DNA of 64,000 bases. It comes from Marinobacter alexandrii (lineage in GTDB: Bacteria > Bacteroidota > Bacteroidia > Cytophagales > Cyclobacteriaceae). The notes under the pieces were generated by a model. It saw only the letters and a list, made by a program, of their open reading frames with translations, was not told where the DNA came from and searched no databases. The position numbers and the translations under genes are program-made. The stretch lies in the NCBI GenBank assembly GCA_039984955.1, contig JBDWTN010000005.1:310001-374000 (forward strand), written 5' to 3'. The stretch's first letter is position 1, and the number at the start of each line of letters is the position of its first letter. This document shows, piece by piece, positions 1 through 9,304 of this stretch.

Positions 1-1
1 T

Positions 2-133
2 CTATACGACAAAAACAGCCAAAAAGTAACTTTTCTTTACGATAAAGGGAATGACTATTCAGTAGGTCAGCACAAAGTTGAAGTTTATACTGACGATTAC
101 CTTATGGGTAAGGGATCATTTATGGTGAAATAG
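2..133 (+). CDS. C-terminal end of an unknown protein (5' end outside window)
   Basis: An open frame runs from the window edge to TAG at 131-133 and encodes the last 43 residues of a protein. The tail is hydrophilic and beta-rich in appearance, ending in the residues YLMGKGSFMVK. Too little is present to assign a family. It is separated from rpsF by about 270 bases of structured spacer and is probably a separate transcription unit. The frame is certain only because it is open to the edge and is followed directly by non-coding sequence. Confidence 0.5.
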   Translation, partial: LYDKNSQKVTFLYDKGNDYSVGQHKVEVYTDDYLMGKGSFMVK

Positions 134-152
134 TTACGATTCACTTGTTGAC

Positions 153-205
153 TAGTTGCGAGCAGTTTAATTGTGAGGAAACTCTAAGCGAGTGACTCGC
201 AACTA
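153..205. repeat. inverted repeat / stem-loop with 10-bp perfect arms
   Basis: Arms TAGTTGCGAG (153-162) and CTCGCAACTA (196-205) are exact reverse complements around a 33-nt loop. It lies 20 nt after the stop of the upstream gene, so it may act as a 3'-end structure, but no T-run follows. Confidence 0.55.
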
Positions 206-213
206 TTGCATCA

Positions 214-269
214 GGGATAGCAGCGACATCCTCCGGAGCATAGCGAAGGAGATATAGCGAATAGCCCGG
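214..269. repeat. imperfect palindromic intergenic element (GGGATAG...ATAGCCC)
   Basis: The segment begins GGGATAGCAG and ends GCGAATAGCCC. Its two halves pair imperfectly (GGGATAGC... with ...ATAGCCC, and CATCCTCC with GGAGATA). I recall similar GGGATAG...GATATAGCGAATAGCCCG hairpins as common intergenic repeats in Bacteroidota, but this was not checked. The remainder of the spacer up to the rpsF promoter shows no gene. Confidence 0.4.
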
Positions 270-332
270 CGGAAGAGCGGATACGATCGTCCGAGATGCC
301 GAAATACTTCAAAGATAAGTTTCTGACATCCA

Positions 333-362
333 TTGTCTATTATCCATTATTACTTACTTTTG
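333..362 (+). promoter_or_regulatory. Bacteroidota-type promoter for rpsF-rpsR-rplI
   Basis: TACTTTTG at 355-362 matches the TAnnTTTG -7 box exactly, and a TTG at 333-335 lies 19 nt upstream in the -33 position. The rpsF ATG is 42 nt downstream of the -7 box. Confidence 0.6.
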
Positions 363-404
363 CAGCTCAATTTTTTAAAACAATAGTTGTTAATTTATTT
401 ACAC

Positions 405-776
405 ATGACAAAGAATTACGAGACGGTATTCATTTTGACTCCCGTTTTGTCTGAAGCTCAGATGAAGGATACTGTCGGAAAATTCAAAAAAGTTCTAACT
501 GATAACGGTGCAGAAATCGTTAATGAAGAGAACTGGGGATTGCGCAAACTTGCCTACCCTATACAGCATAAAACCACAGGGTTTTATCACTTATTTGAAT
601 TCCGATCAGAACCTGAATTAATTGCTAAGCTAGAGACAGAATACAGGAGAGAAGAAGCAGTGATGAGATTTCTCACCACCGTATTAGACAAGCACGCAGT
701 TGTATACAACGAGCGTAGAAAAAAAGGCGAATTCAATAAGAAGAAAGAAACTAAGAAGGAGGCAGCAGCAAAATGA
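405..776 (+). CDS. rpsF: 30S ribosomal protein bS6
   Basis: bS6 (123 residues) binds the 30S platform next to bS18. The N-terminus [14 protein letters not shown], the central [12 protein letters not shown] segment and the lysine/alanine-rich tail are typical. I chose ATG at 405 over the upstream in-frame TTG at 387 because bS6 proteins normally start a few residues before the NYE(T)xFI strand and the ATG follows a good promoter. It is the first gene of a three-gene ribosomal operon and its stop overlaps the rpsR start (ATGA). In Bacteroidota bS6, bS18 and bS21 form the pocket known to sequester the 16S anti-Shine-Dalgarno tail. Confidence 0.96.
   Translation: MTKNYETVFILTPVLSEAQMKDTVGKFKKVLTDNGAEIVNEENWGLRKLAYPIQHKTTGFYHLFEFRSEPELIAKLETEYRREEAVMRFLTTVLDKHAVVYNERRKKGEFNKKKETKKEAAAK
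756..762 (+). promoter_or_regulatory. strong Shine-Dalgarno-like AAGGAGG before rpsR
   Basis: AAGGAGG lies 10 nt before the rpsR ATG (773), inside the lysine/glutamate codons at the end of rpsF. Such a strong match is unusual here, where most starts in the window lack one. Confidence 0.5.
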
Positions 777-1024
777 CATTACAGAACGAACCAATAAACA
801 GAGAGCAGAAAAAGGATAAGTACTGCCGATTCAAAAAGAACGGCATCAAGTACATTGATTATAAAGATCCTGATTTCTTGCTAAAGTTTGTAAACGAGCA
901 AGGAAAGCTCCTTCCTCGAAGACTTACAGGTACCAGTTTAAAGTATCAAAGAAAAGTGTCTCAGGCGGTCAAAAGATCGAGACACCTTGCATTGATGCCA
1001 TATGTTGGAGATTCCCTTAAATAA
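773..1024 (+). CDS. rpsR: 30S ribosomal protein bS18
   Basis: bS18 (83 residues) forms a heterodimer with bS6 on the small-subunit platform. The C-terminal core with [34 protein letters not shown] and [12 protein letters not shown] is diagnostic. The ATG at 773 overlaps the rpsF stop, implying translational coupling, and is preceded by AAGGAGG at 756-762. The gene lies 8 nt upstream of rplI. Length and domain order are normal for the family. Confidence 0.97.
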   Translation: MTLQNEPINREQKKDKYCRFKKNGIKYIDYKDPDFLLKFVNEQGKLLPRRLTGTSLKYQRKVSQAVKRSRHLALMPYVGDSLK

Positions 1025-1032
1025 GTACTAAT

Positions 1033-1476
1033 ATGGAAGTAATACTAAGAGAAGACATACAAGGACTTGGATACAAAAACGATACCGTTGCTGTAAAGCC
1101 AGGTTATGGCAGAAATTTTCTAATCCCTAGAGGCATGGCTATAATTGCTAGTGACTCTAATAAGAAAATGATAGGCGAGAACATTCGTCAGGCATCTCAC
1201 AAAGCTGAAAAAGCTAAGAAAGATGCTGAAGAGACTGCAAAGAAAATTGGCGAATTGACAATAGAAATCAAGACTAAAGCTGGTGAAAGTGGTAAGATCT
1301 TCGGAGCTATCACTCCTATTCAGGTAGCTGAAGCATTAGCTGCTCAAGGTCACGATGTTGATAGAAAAAGAATTTCTTTTGAGCAGAAAATCAAAGAGGT
1401 TGGTGAATACACTGCATTTCTTGACCTGCACAAAGAGGTACACCACCCTGTTCAAATAAAGGTGATAGCTGAATAA
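1033..1476 (+). CDS. rplI: 50S ribosomal protein bL9
   Basis: bL9 (147 residues) binds 23S rRNA at the base of the L1 stalk. The N-terminal domain begins MEVILREDIQGLGYKND and contains VKPGYGRNFLIPRGMA. It is followed by the long connecting helix rich in K/A/E and the C-terminal domain ending in HHPVQIKVIAE. It is the third gene of the rpsF-rpsR-rplI operon, 8 nt after rpsR, and is followed 24 nt later by a strong terminator that closes the unit. Confidence 0.97.
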   Translation: MEVILREDIQGLGYKNDTVAVKPGYGRNFLIPRGMAIIASDSNKKMIGENIRQASHKAEKAKKDAEETAKKIGELTIEIKTKAGESGKIFGAITPIQVAEALAAQGHDVDRKRISFEQKIKEVGEYTAFLDLHKEVHHPVQIKVIAE

Positions 1477-1500
1477 ACGAATTCAATTCTTAGATATATA

Positions 1501-1540
1501 AAACCCTGTTTCCATCGATTGATGGAAACAGGGTTTTTTT
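1501..1540 (+). terminator. rho-independent terminator of the ribosomal operon
   Basis: A perfect 16-bp stem (arms 1501-1516 and 1521-1536) with a GATT loop runs into a T-run (1534-1540). Confidence 0.95.
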
Positions 1541-1563
1541 ATGTGATCAGATGGATATTCATC

Positions 1564-1571
1564 TAACTTTG
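1564..1571 (+). promoter_or_regulatory. -7 box for the GSCFA-DUF255 unit
   Basis: TAACTTTG matches TAnnTTTG and ends 17 nt before the GTG at 1589. No convincing -33 TTG is seen at the right spacing. Confidence 0.4.
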
Positions 1572-1588
1572 ATAGAAAGTAATTACCT

Positions 1589-2542
1589 GTGTTTAAACTG
1601 GATTTTAATATTCCTGAGTCTTCCAATAAGATCAACTTAAAGCAACCTATTTTATTAATAGGCTCTTGCTTTTCGGATGATATTGGGCATAAACTAAGTT
1701 CCTGTAAGTTTGATAGTCTTTCCAATCCATTTGGTACAATCTATAACCCATTTTCAATTTTCAAGCTTCTATCAAATGGGGCTGCTTCCGACAACATTAT
1801 TGAAAATCAAGGAGTACATTATCACTGGGATGCTCATGGAGTGATATCCTGCTTAGATCAACAAAAAACTATCAATCTTTTCAACGAAAAGAAGAATCAT
1901 ACTCAAACTTTTCTGGCCAAAGCAAAATGGCTTATTGTCACTTTAGGAACTTCTATGGTGTATGAATTGACGAATGGAGAAATAGTAGCCAACTGTCATA
2001 AAGTCGCTTCTTCCCACTTCAAAAAAAGATTTCTAAGCCAGGAGGAAATTATAAAGCAATTTTCTCTCCTCCACTCCTATTTATCCGAACTTAACTCAGA
2101 GCTTAATATCATTTTTACTGTTAGCCCTGTCCGCCATATTAGAGATGGACTTATCGATAATAATCGAAGTAAAGCTATCTTGATTGATGCCATTCATACA
2201 ATTTCCGAAGAGTATGAAAACACGTGTTATTTCCCATCATTTGAAATCGTATTGGATGAGCTGAGAGATTATCGGTACTATGCTACTGATAGGATTCACC
2301 CATCAAGTGAGGCTATTGATTATGTTTGGGAGAGGTTTAGAGCAAGCTACTTTGATTCTGAAACGGAGACTATACTCAAAGATTGGGATAAACTAAGAAC
2401 AGCTATCAATCATAAACCTTTTCATCTGGCGTCCGCTTCGCATCAAAAATTCCTCAAAAATACTTTAGAAAAACTGGAGCAAATGAATGAAAAAATTGAT
2501 GTAAGTGTTGAAATTGAGCAATTGAGAAATCAACTACAATGA
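1589..2542 (+). CDS. GSCFA domain protein (SGNH/GDSL-like)
   Basis: The 317-residue cytoplasmic protein carries the family-naming block [10 protein letters not shown] near residues 24-33, then [18 protein letters not shown] and a late [14 protein letters not shown] block that supplies the Asp-x-x-His of an SGNH-type hydrolase. GSCFA proteins are widespread in Bacteroidota and their substrate is not established. GTG at 1589 is used because the sequence before it is not conserved-looking and a -7 box ends just upstream. Its stop overlaps the ATG of the next gene (ATGA at 2539), so the two are translationally coupled. Confidence 0.85.
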   Translation: MFKLDFNIPESSNKINLKQPILLIGSCFSDDIGHKLSSCKFDSLSNPFGTIYNPFSIFKLLSNGAASDNIIENQGVHYHWDAHGVISCLDQQKTINLFNEKKNHTQTFLAKAKWLIVTLGTSMVYELTNGEIVANCHKVASSHFKKRFLSQEEIIKQFSLLHSYLSELNSELNIIFTVSPVRHIRDGLIDNNRSKAILIDAIHTISEEYENTCYFPSFEIVLDELRDYRYYATDRIHPSSEAIDYVWERFRASYFDSETETILKDWDKLRTAINHKPFHLASASHQKFLKNTLEKLEQMNEKIDVSVEIEQLRNQLQ

Positions 2543-4614
2543 GGCTATTCTTTTTAATCATGATAATCACCTTTTCCTGTCAGTCCAAAAATCAAACTGA
2601 GATGCACGAATACACCAATGACCTCATCAACTCAACAAGTCCCTATTTACTTCAGCATGCGCACAACCCAGTAAATTGGCAAGAATGGAGCTCCGAAGTA
2701 CTGGAGAAAGCAAAAAAAGAGGACAAGCCTATTCTTGTGAGTATTGGCTACTCCAGCTGTCATTGGTGTCATGTGATGGAAAAAGAATCTTTTGAAGATA
2801 CTGCTGTATCGAAAATAATGAATGAATATTTTATCAATATTAAAGTTGATAGAGAAGAACGTCCAGATGTAGATCAGGTATACATGGATGCCGTACAAGC
2901 GATGGGCCTCCAAGGTGGCTGGCCACTGAATGTATTTCTAACTCCAGATCAAAAACCATTTTATGGCGGCACGTATTTTCCAAAAGAAGGATGGGTTAAT
3001 CTCTTGAATAGCATCAACGAAGCATTTAAAAATAATAGGGAGAAGATCAATGAATCGGCTGAAGCTTTTACTCAGAATCTTCAAGCCAAAGAGTCTGAAA
3101 AGTATAAACTAGAAGGAACTGACTATAGACTGTCTCAAGATGAAATCAACATTACTTATCAAAATCTGGAAAAGAAGTTTGACACAGTAGATGGAGGCAT
3201 TAAAAAATCACCAAAGTTTCCTATGCCTTCTGTTTGGCAGTTTCTAGCAACCTATGCTCATCAAACCAAAAATGAAAAAGCATTGGCACATCTCGAATTT
3301 ACGTTAGAAAAAATAGCTGATGGAGGCATTTATGATCACGTTGGAGGTGGTTTCGCTCGCTACAGTACAGATGAAGAGTGGCATATACCTCATTTTGAGA
3401 AGATGCTTTATGACAATGGACAATTGCTTAGTTTGTATGCTAATGGTTTCAAGATATCACAAAACTCAAAATTCAAAACAACTATACTAGAAACTGTTGA
3501 ATGGTTGAGACGAGAAATGCTAGATGAATCAGGAGGGTTTTATTCAGCCCTAGATGCAGATAGTGAAGGGGAAGAAGGTAAATTCTATGTTTGGTCGGAT
3601 GATGAAATCCAAAAGCTCGCTGGGGCAGATACGAACTTGATCAGAGCCTATTATGATGTTAAGCCCAATGGAAACTGGGAAGGCAAGAATGCTCTAAGAG
3701 TTGTTGCTAATGAAGAAACATTATCACAAAAGTTGGGGCTATCTCGAGAGGAGTTTAATGCGAAAATCAAAACGTTTAAGCAAATAGCGCTAACAGAAAG
3801 AGAAACAAGAGTTAGACCTGGTTTAGATAATAAAATAATTGCTGGATGGAATGGTTTGGTTTTGTCAGGTCTCTCCGAATCATACCAAGCTTTACAAGAT
3901 TCTTCTATTCTTGAGCTGGCAAATCAGAATGCTGTATTCCTTAAAAGCCTTATTCGTGATGGGCAACTATTCCGATTCCCAAATAAAGATTTAGAAGGGT
4001 TTATGGAGGACTATGCTGCAGTCATTCAGAGTTTTATTAAATACTATGAAACGACATTGGATCGTTCATACCTTGAATTAGCACAAACATTGACCATACG
4101 AGTAGAAGAAGTCTTTTATGATCCAGATGAAAATCTTTATTATTTCAGTAGCGATGAAAGTGCCAGTCTAATTGCTCGCAAAAAAGAATTCTTTGACAAT
4201 GTAATACCATCATCCAACTCATTGATGGCATGGAACCTTACACATTTAGGAACGCATCTTTACGATGATGAAATGGCTCAAAAAGGTCAATCTATTTTAG
4301 CACAAGTTAGAGAACTAATAATCCAAGAACCAGAGTATATGAGTAACTGGGGAATGCTTGCATTGGAATTGGCAGACACCTTTGCTGAGGTGATTATCAT
4401 TGGCCCAAAAGCAAAAGAATTCACTAATGCGCTGAATCAACAATTCATTCCCAATAAGATCATTTCTGCTACAATAGAAGAGTCCGATAAGCCCCCATTC
4501 AAATTTAAGACTGCACTAAATGGTGAAACTACCATATATGTTTGCTTCAACAAATCATGCAAGCGACCCGTAACAACTGTTGATGCAGCTATTAAGCAAA
4601 TGTTGAATAATTGA
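2539..4614 (+). CDS. DUF255 / YyaL-SSP411-type thioredoxin-domain lipoprotein
   Basis: The 691-residue protein has a lipoprotein signal peptide (ITFSC, lipidated Cys 14), so it is probably membrane-anchored outside the cytoplasm. A thioredoxin-like domain with CHWC at 74-77 follows the HNPVNWQEW block. An (alpha/alpha)-barrel-like region with [17 protein letters not shown] and [12 protein letters not shown] makes up the rest. This is the domain order of the YyaL/spermatogenesis-associated protein 20 family, whose reaction is not settled. Most family members lack a lipobox, so the lipid anchor is notable. Start overlaps the upstream stop. Confidence 0.85.
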   Translation: MRLFFLIMIITFSCQSKNQTEMHEYTNDLINSTSPYLLQHAHNPVNWQEWSSEVLEKAKKEDKPILVSIGYSSCHWCHVMEKESFEDTAVSKIMNEYFINIKVDREERPDVDQVYMDAVQAMGLQGGWPLNVFLTPDQKPFYGGTYFPKEGWVNLLNSINEAFKNNREKINESAEAFTQNLQAKESEKYKLEGTDYRLSQDEINITYQNLEKKFDTVDGGIKKSPKFPMPSVWQFLATYAHQTKNEKALAHLEFTLEKIADGGIYDHVGGGFARYSTDEEWHIPHFEKMLYDNGQLLSLYANGFKISQNSKFKTTILETVEWLRREMLDESGGFYSALDADSEGEEGKFYVWSDDEIQKLAGADTNLIRAYYDVKPNGNWEGKNALRVVANEETLSQKLGLSREEFNAKIKTFKQIALTERETRVRPGLDNKIIAGWNGLVLSGLSESYQALQDSSILELANQNAVFLKSLIRDGQLFRFPNKDLEGFMEDYAAVIQSFIKYYETTLDRSYLELAQTLTIRVEEVFYDPDENLYYFSSDESASLIARKKEFFDNVIPSSNSLMAWNLTHLGTHLYDDEMAQKGQSILAQVRELIIQEPEYMSNWGMLALELADTFAEVIIIGPKAKEFTNALNQQFIPNKIISATIEESDKPPFKFKTALNGETTIYVCFNKSCKRPVTTVDAAIKQMLNN

Positions 4615-4650
4615 CTCTGCATTTATAGAAAACTATAGCTTCGAATCACT

Positions 4651-7125
4651 TTGAGTGAAGTAAATCCATATTGCGAAATTATCCTACCTCTGCCCCTTGA
4701 TGGGACTTTTACTTATCGGATTCCTAAAAAATTTCAGAACATAATTTTCCCTGGATCCAGAGTGGTCATTTCGTTCGGCAAGAAGAAAATCTACACCGGG
4801 ATCGTTTTATCCACCCACTCCAATACCTCAACGGACTACCAACCAAAAGAATTGCTTGATGTACTCGACGATCATGCCATTGCTAATGAACATCAGCTTA
4901 AATTTTTTCAATGGATGGCTCGTTATTACATGTGTTATTTGGGCGAAGTTTCTAACGCAGCACTCCCTGCAGCACTAAAATTATCTAGTGAATCTTTTGT
5001 TGGACTGAATCCAGAAATCAATCCTGATGATATTGATGTTAATGATCGAGAATGGGAGCTACTACGCACATTAAGGACCAATGACTTAACGATGAAAGAT
5101 GTTGGTGATTTTTTAGGGTTAAAACAACCTCAACGAATTCTCAAACAACTTTCAGAAAAAGGATATATCGACCTATTTGAGAAGGTTAAAGACAAATATC
5201 AACCTAAAAAAGTCAAGCGTGTTAGGATAGCAGATGCCTACTTAGAAGAAGGGATGTTGGAAGAGCTCTTGAATGAACTTGAAGCTAAAAGCAAACAGCA
5301 GGAAGTACTTCTCTCCTACCTTCGGGATGTTCCGGTATTAGACAATTCTGCTGCAAATGAGAGAGGTGTTCTCAAATCAAAATTGCTGGCGGAGGATGTA
5401 AGCCCGTCTTCACTCAAAACACTTATTAAAAATGAGGTTCTGAAAGAATGGGAAGAGATTGTCTCTAGGCTGCCATCTGAACAACTAACGACTCATGTTG
5501 AAATTAAACTAAGTCAGATTCAAGAATCTTGTAGACGAGAGATCATTGAGTCCTTTAAAGATCATAGTACGGTTCTACTTCATGGAGTTACTGGTAGCGG
5601 GAAAACTGAAATCTACATTGAGCTAATCAAAGAGCAAATTGCTGCTGGAAATCAAGTGCTCTATCTTCTACCGGAGATCGCACTTACCACACAAATCATT
5701 GCTCGATTGCACCGAATCTTCGGTGATTCATTTGGTGTTTATCACTCCCGATACTCTGATAATGAACGAGTAGAAGTATGGCAAAAAGTTTTGAGCAATG
5801 ATTACCAGTTTGTTGTTGGGGTACGAAGTGCCGTTTTCCTTCCATTTTCTAATCTTGGTTTGATTATCGTAGATGAGGAACATGAACCTTCATATAAGCA
5901 ATTTGAACCCGCTCCACGATATCACGCACGTGATTCAGCTATTTACCTTTCCACCATACATGATTCACATGTACTCCTAGGTACAGCTACTCCCGCTCTC
6001 GAAACCTATCAAAATGCCTTAGACAACAAATATGGATTGGTTGAATTGAACTCCAGATATGGAGAAGCCTATCACCCTACGATGGAGTTTGCCAATGTGA
6101 ACAGGGAGCGAAAGCAACGAAAGTTAAAAGGTAACTTCACATCCATTCTCGTTGATGAGATTGAACAAGCATTGGAGAAAAAGGAACAAGTGATCCTCTT
6201 TCAAAATAGAAGAGGTTATGCTTCGTATATCACCTGTGATAATTGTAGTACTATACCCAAATGTCCCAATTGTGCTGTAAGCCTCACCTATCATCAGTTC
6301 AACAACAAGCTGGTGTGTCACTACTGCGGCTACAATCAGAGCATGTATAGTGATTGTCTACATTGTGGTAGCAAAGAGCTTAGAAATGTGGGTTTCGGAA
6401 CAGAAGAGCTTGAAGAAGAAATCAAGATCTTGTTTCCTCAAGCCATTGTACAGCGAATGGATCTGGATACCACGAGGAGCAAATATGGTTATCAGAGAAT
6501 CATTAAAGAGTTTGAAGAAGGAAATATTGATATCCTCGTTGGTACACAAATGGTGAGCAAGGGCTTGGATTTTGATCGAGTCAATTTGGTTGGCATATTT
6601 GATACGGATCGAATGATTCATTTTCCTGATTTCAGATCACATGAACGAGCGTACCACTTAATTACTCAAGTTAGCGGACGTGCCGGGCGCAAGTCTAAAA
6701 ACGGAAAAGTAATTGTTCAAACCAACGACCCAGATCAAGATCTACTGCAAAAAGCAAGAAATGATAACTACAAATCCTTTTTCCAGTGGGAAATTATGGA
6801 GCGTGAACACTTCTACTACCCCCCCTTTACGCGATTAATTAACATCACTTTCAAGCATAGAGAAAAAGGCATTTCTTTTCAAGCTGCTAATTATTTTGCC
6901 GCTGATATTAGGAAGAACTTAGGAAATCAACGAATGATTGGTCCCGTAGAACCTATCATTGGAAAAATTAGAAACATGTACTTACATGAAATCACATTGA
7001 AAATTGAAAAACAAGGCATTAACTTGCCGGCGGTTAAAGAATACCTTAAGTCTGTTGAACAAATGATGAAACAGATGCCTGCATTTAAAAGTATTGGCTT
7101 GGTATTTGACGTGGATCCGATATAG
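4651..7125 (+). CDS. priA: primosomal replication helicase PriA
   Basis: PriA (824 residues) reloads the replisome at stalled forks. An N-terminal DNA-binding domain (PYCEIILPLPLDGTFTYRIP) is followed by a superfamily 2 helicase with Walker A GVTGSGKT (312-319) and DEEH near 408. A cysteine-rich insertion starting with CDNC near 529 binds two zinc ions (eight Cys in CxxC pairs). A C-terminal helicase lobe contains QVSGRAGRK. The start codon is TTG at 4651, the only plausible start in frame before the conserved N-terminus. It lies 36 nt after the DUF255 gene. Confidence 0.96.
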   Translation: MSEVNPYCEIILPLPLDGTFTYRIPKKFQNIIFPGSRVVISFGKKKIYTGIVLSTHSNTSTDYQPKELLDVLDDHAIANEHQLKFFQWMARYYMCYLGEVSNAALPAALKLSSESFVGLNPEINPDDIDVNDREWELLRTLRTNDLTMKDVGDFLGLKQPQRILKQLSEKGYIDLFEKVKDKYQPKKVKRVRIADAYLEEGMLEELLNELEAKSKQQEVLLSYLRDVPVLDNSAANERGVLKSKLLAEDVSPSSLKTLIKNEVLKEWEEIVSRLPSEQLTTHVEIKLSQIQESCRREIIESFKDHSTVLLHGVTGSGKTEIYIELIKEQIAAGNQVLYLLPEIALTTQIIARLHRIFGDSFGVYHSRYSDNERVEVWQKVLSNDYQFVVGVRSAVFLPFSNLGLIIVDEEHEPSYKQFEPAPRYHARDSAIYLSTIHDSHVLLGTATPALETYQNALDNKYGLVELNSRYGEAYHPTMEFANVNRERKQRKLKGNFTSILVDEIEQALEKKEQVILFQNRRGYASYITCDNCSTIPKCPNCAVSLTYHQFNNKLVCHYCGYNQSMYSDCLHCGSKELRNVGFGTEELEEEIKILFPQAIVQRMDLDTTRSKYGYQRIIKEFEEGNIDILVGTQMVSKGLDFDRVNLVGIFDTDRMIHFPDFRSHERAYHLITQVSGRAGRKSKNGKVIVQTNDPDQDLLQKARNDNYKSFFQWEIMEREHFYYPPFTRLINITFKHREKGISFQAANYFAADIRKNLGNQRMIGPVEPIIGKIRNMYLHEITLKIEKQGINLPAVKEYLKSVEQMMKQMPAFKSIGLVFDVDPI

Positions 7126-7136
7126 TAACACAGCGA

Positions 7137-7844
7137 GTGAAAAACATCTTAAGCATTTTTGTTCTCTTTATTCTCATTATTTCATGTGACCCATGTGATG
7201 ATTGTGATTCGGTAACTTTTGAGCCAACTGTTTCATTCATCTTTATCAATCAGGACAGTATCGAAGCGATAAATGATAGTCTTTCTGTTATTGCTGAAAT
7301 AGATTCTAGCCTTTCTACCAATATTGATTCTTTGATTCTACTAAAAGATAGCCTGCAAATACTAGAAGACTCCATTGCCAATGGAGGAATGCTTGACCAA
7401 CAAAAAATAGATATAGAAACCCTCATTGGGTCACGACAAGCTGACTCCCTCCTATTTGCGATGAAGAATGCTGGAACGGACACCATTATTCCAATATTAA
7501 ATAGCACTGTAGCATCCATTAATTCAGGGCTGATTTTGGTCAGTGAAATAGCTATTCCGGGGACGGGTTATTCTGAGGTATATGAAGATAGTGCTCTCGT
7601 TTGGAGCATCCCACTATCTTTTGATAACGCGTTTGCAGAATATAATGTGACTATAGATGGTTTTACTGAAACGATAGAATTGCTCTATGACAATGTGCAA
7701 ACGGTAGACGAGCAGCGAAATGTTTTAATTCGTGCAGAAAACATTGAAGTTATTAATAAAACATATTTAGAAATTGACTCAGTCAAATCAAATTGTACTG
7801 AAAACTGTGTAGATGGCGAAGCAACGTTTACTTTTTATTTTTAG
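7137..7844 (+). CDS. coiled-coil lipoprotein (function unknown)
   Basis: The 235-residue protein starts with GTG 12 nt after priA. It has a lipobox (LIISC) followed by a cysteine cluster CDPCDDCDS, then a long coiled-coil region built of I/L-DSL heptads (about residues 40-110) and a beta-rich C-terminal half. A late NCTENCV motif provides two more cysteines. Its 3' end overlaps the next gene by 32 nt. I recall lipoprotein/DUF6048 pairs of this type in Bacteroidota (DUF6452-like), but the match here is only by context. Probably a periplasmic or surface partner of the adjacent beta-barrel. Confidence 0.6.
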   Translation: MKNILSIFVLFILIISCDPCDDCDSVTFEPTVSFIFINQDSIEAINDSLSVIAEIDSSLSTNIDSLILLKDSLQILEDSIANGGMLDQQKIDIETLIGSRQADSLLFAMKNAGTDTIIPILNSTVASINSGLILVSEIAIPGTGYSEVYEDSALVWSIPLSFDNAFAEYNVTIDGFTETIELLYDNVQTVDEQRNVLIRAENIEVINKTYLEIDSVKSNCTENCVDGEATFTFYF

Positions 7845-8466
7845 TCTGATCCTTGGGATACAGGTCTATTCGCAAGAGGCAGCTGATACCGTTCAGGCGC
7901 CCCCGCGGTTTGTGCAGCCATCAATTTATATTGATTATGGTAAACTACTCACCATTCCAAGCGCTTTTGAAACAAAGTATGAAGGTGGATTAGAACTAAA
8001 TTTCTATGATAAATTCCCATTAATCATAGAGATTGGTCAAGCCACATTAACACCGGAAGGAGCTTACTCAAATGGTACATATGAAAGTGAGGGCATCTAT
8101 TATCGTGTTGGATTTGGATATATAAACCAATTTCTTCCCAAGAACAAAATTGGATTTTCATTTAGATATGCTTCCTCTACATTTAACGAGAATGGCCGAA
8201 TTTTCATTGAAAGCCCAAGTGGTGCTCAAGAGACATTCGTTCAGAACATTCGAAGAGAAAACCTGAGTGCTACATGGTATGAGATGGTGGTCTATTCAGA
8301 TCGCAGACTCACAGATCTTTTTAGCATTGGATTAAACCTTCGATTAAAGGTTTTAGCAGATTATGATGAACAAGATCCAGTAGATGTCTATGCGATTCCA
8401 GGATATGGAAGGTCATTTGAAAACACGGTTCCAGCTATGAATTTCTTTTTGAAGGTGACCTTCTAA
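7813..8466 (+). CDS. DUF6048-like outer-membrane beta-barrel protein
   Basis: The 217-residue protein has a clear signal peptide ending near VYSQ and then alternating amphipathic strands (PSIYIDYGKLLTIPS, GGLELNFYDKFPLIIEIG, YYRVGFGYINQF) ending in aromatic FFLKVTF. This is typical of small Bacteroidota outer-membrane barrels. The ATG at 7813 lies inside the upstream lipoprotein gene (32-nt overlap), but the signal peptide requires it. The stop codon overlaps that of the convergent LytTR gene by 4 nt. The substrate is unknown. Confidence 0.6.
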   Translation: MAKQRLLFIFSLILGIQVYSQEAADTVQAPPRFVQPSIYIDYGKLLTIPSAFETKYEGGLELNFYDKFPLIIEIGQATLTPEGAYSNGTYESEGIYYRVGFGYINQFLPKNKIGFSFRYASSTFNENGRIFIESPSGAQETFVQNIRRENLSATWYEMVVYSDRRLTDLFSIGLNLRLKVLADYDEQDPVDVYAIPGYGRSFENTVPAMNFFLKVTF

Positions 8467-9191
8467 ATCTCAAACTCATACGAATTTCCTATAGGTAGAA
8501 ATTTCTCTTTGGCTATTTCCACATTGTGCTTATCATAAGAGATCACCTGATTTGTATTTACGATAAATGATTTGTGGATTCGCACGAAATAATCAGGTAA
8601 TTCATTGTTGGCATTTTTCAAACTATTGTATCCAATAATCTTGGTTCCATTTCTTAAGTAATAGGTGACATAATTACCTAGTCCTTCTAAATATAAAATA
8701 TCGGATGGATGGATTCGATAGAAACGCTTATCCGATTTTACTTCTATTTTTTCATCATGAATGGGTTGATTGATCGATCTCTCCTCTAAATAGAGAAAGA
8801 GAATTTTCAATGCTAATAAAAATAAAGCGGTAGAATTGATCAATATAAAAGCACGAAGAACAGCGGCCGGATCAAGTATATTAATTAGATCGAAATTTGT
8901 TTGTTGTTCATAAAAGAAGTGAATAAAGAATCGCTGGAGTATACTACCAAACAATAACAACCCTGAATAACTAACCAGAAATAAAGCAAATTTTTTCTTT
9001 AGCAAATATCTTGGCAGCAAGTAGTAAAGTGAGGCATACACCACTCCTATCCGAATGGGTAGCAAGACAAATTCCAGAAAGTAAGAAGATGAATAATTTC
9101 CATCTCTCGTCCATATAAAGCCGAATAATAAAAAATATCCTAGCCAAAAGGAAATGTGTGTCAGTATGCGCGAATTGAAGAGATAGGTCAT
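8463..9191 (-). CDS. membrane-bound LytTR transcriptional regulator
   Basis: About 242 residues. The N-terminal half has four hydrophobic segments (about residues 8-25, 40-60, 68-90 and 108-130) resembling the membrane part of LytS/YehU-type histidine kinases. The C-terminal 95 residues form a LytTR DNA-binding domain (RIHPSDILYLEGLGNYVTYYL, FVRIHKSFIVN). There is no kinase or receiver domain between them, so it would act as a one-component membrane regulator. I chose ATG at 9191, directly before TYLFNSRILTHISFWLG. An upstream in-frame start at 9248 would add 19 atypical residues. Its stop overlaps the convergent barrel gene. Confidence 0.8.
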   Translation of the reverse strand: MTYLFNSRILTHISFWLGYFLLFGFIWTRDGNYSSSYFLEFVLLPIRIGVVYASLYYLLPRYLLKKKFALFLVSYSGLLLFGSILQRFFIHFFYEQQTNFDLINILDPAAVLRAFILINSTALFLLALKILFLYLEERSINQPIHDEKIEVKSDKRFYRIHPSDILYLEGLGNYVTYYLRNGTKIIGYNSLKNANNELPDYFVRIHKSFIVNTNQVISYDKHNVEIAKEKFLPIGNSYEFEI

Positions 9192-9304
9192 TGTTAAGTC
9201 CTGAAAACACCGCAGTTTAAATAAAAAAGTGCAGTGATGGTATAACAAATCAAACCAAAAAAAATAAAGAGCATAGCATTGAGAAACTCAAAACTCAAAA
9301 ACAC

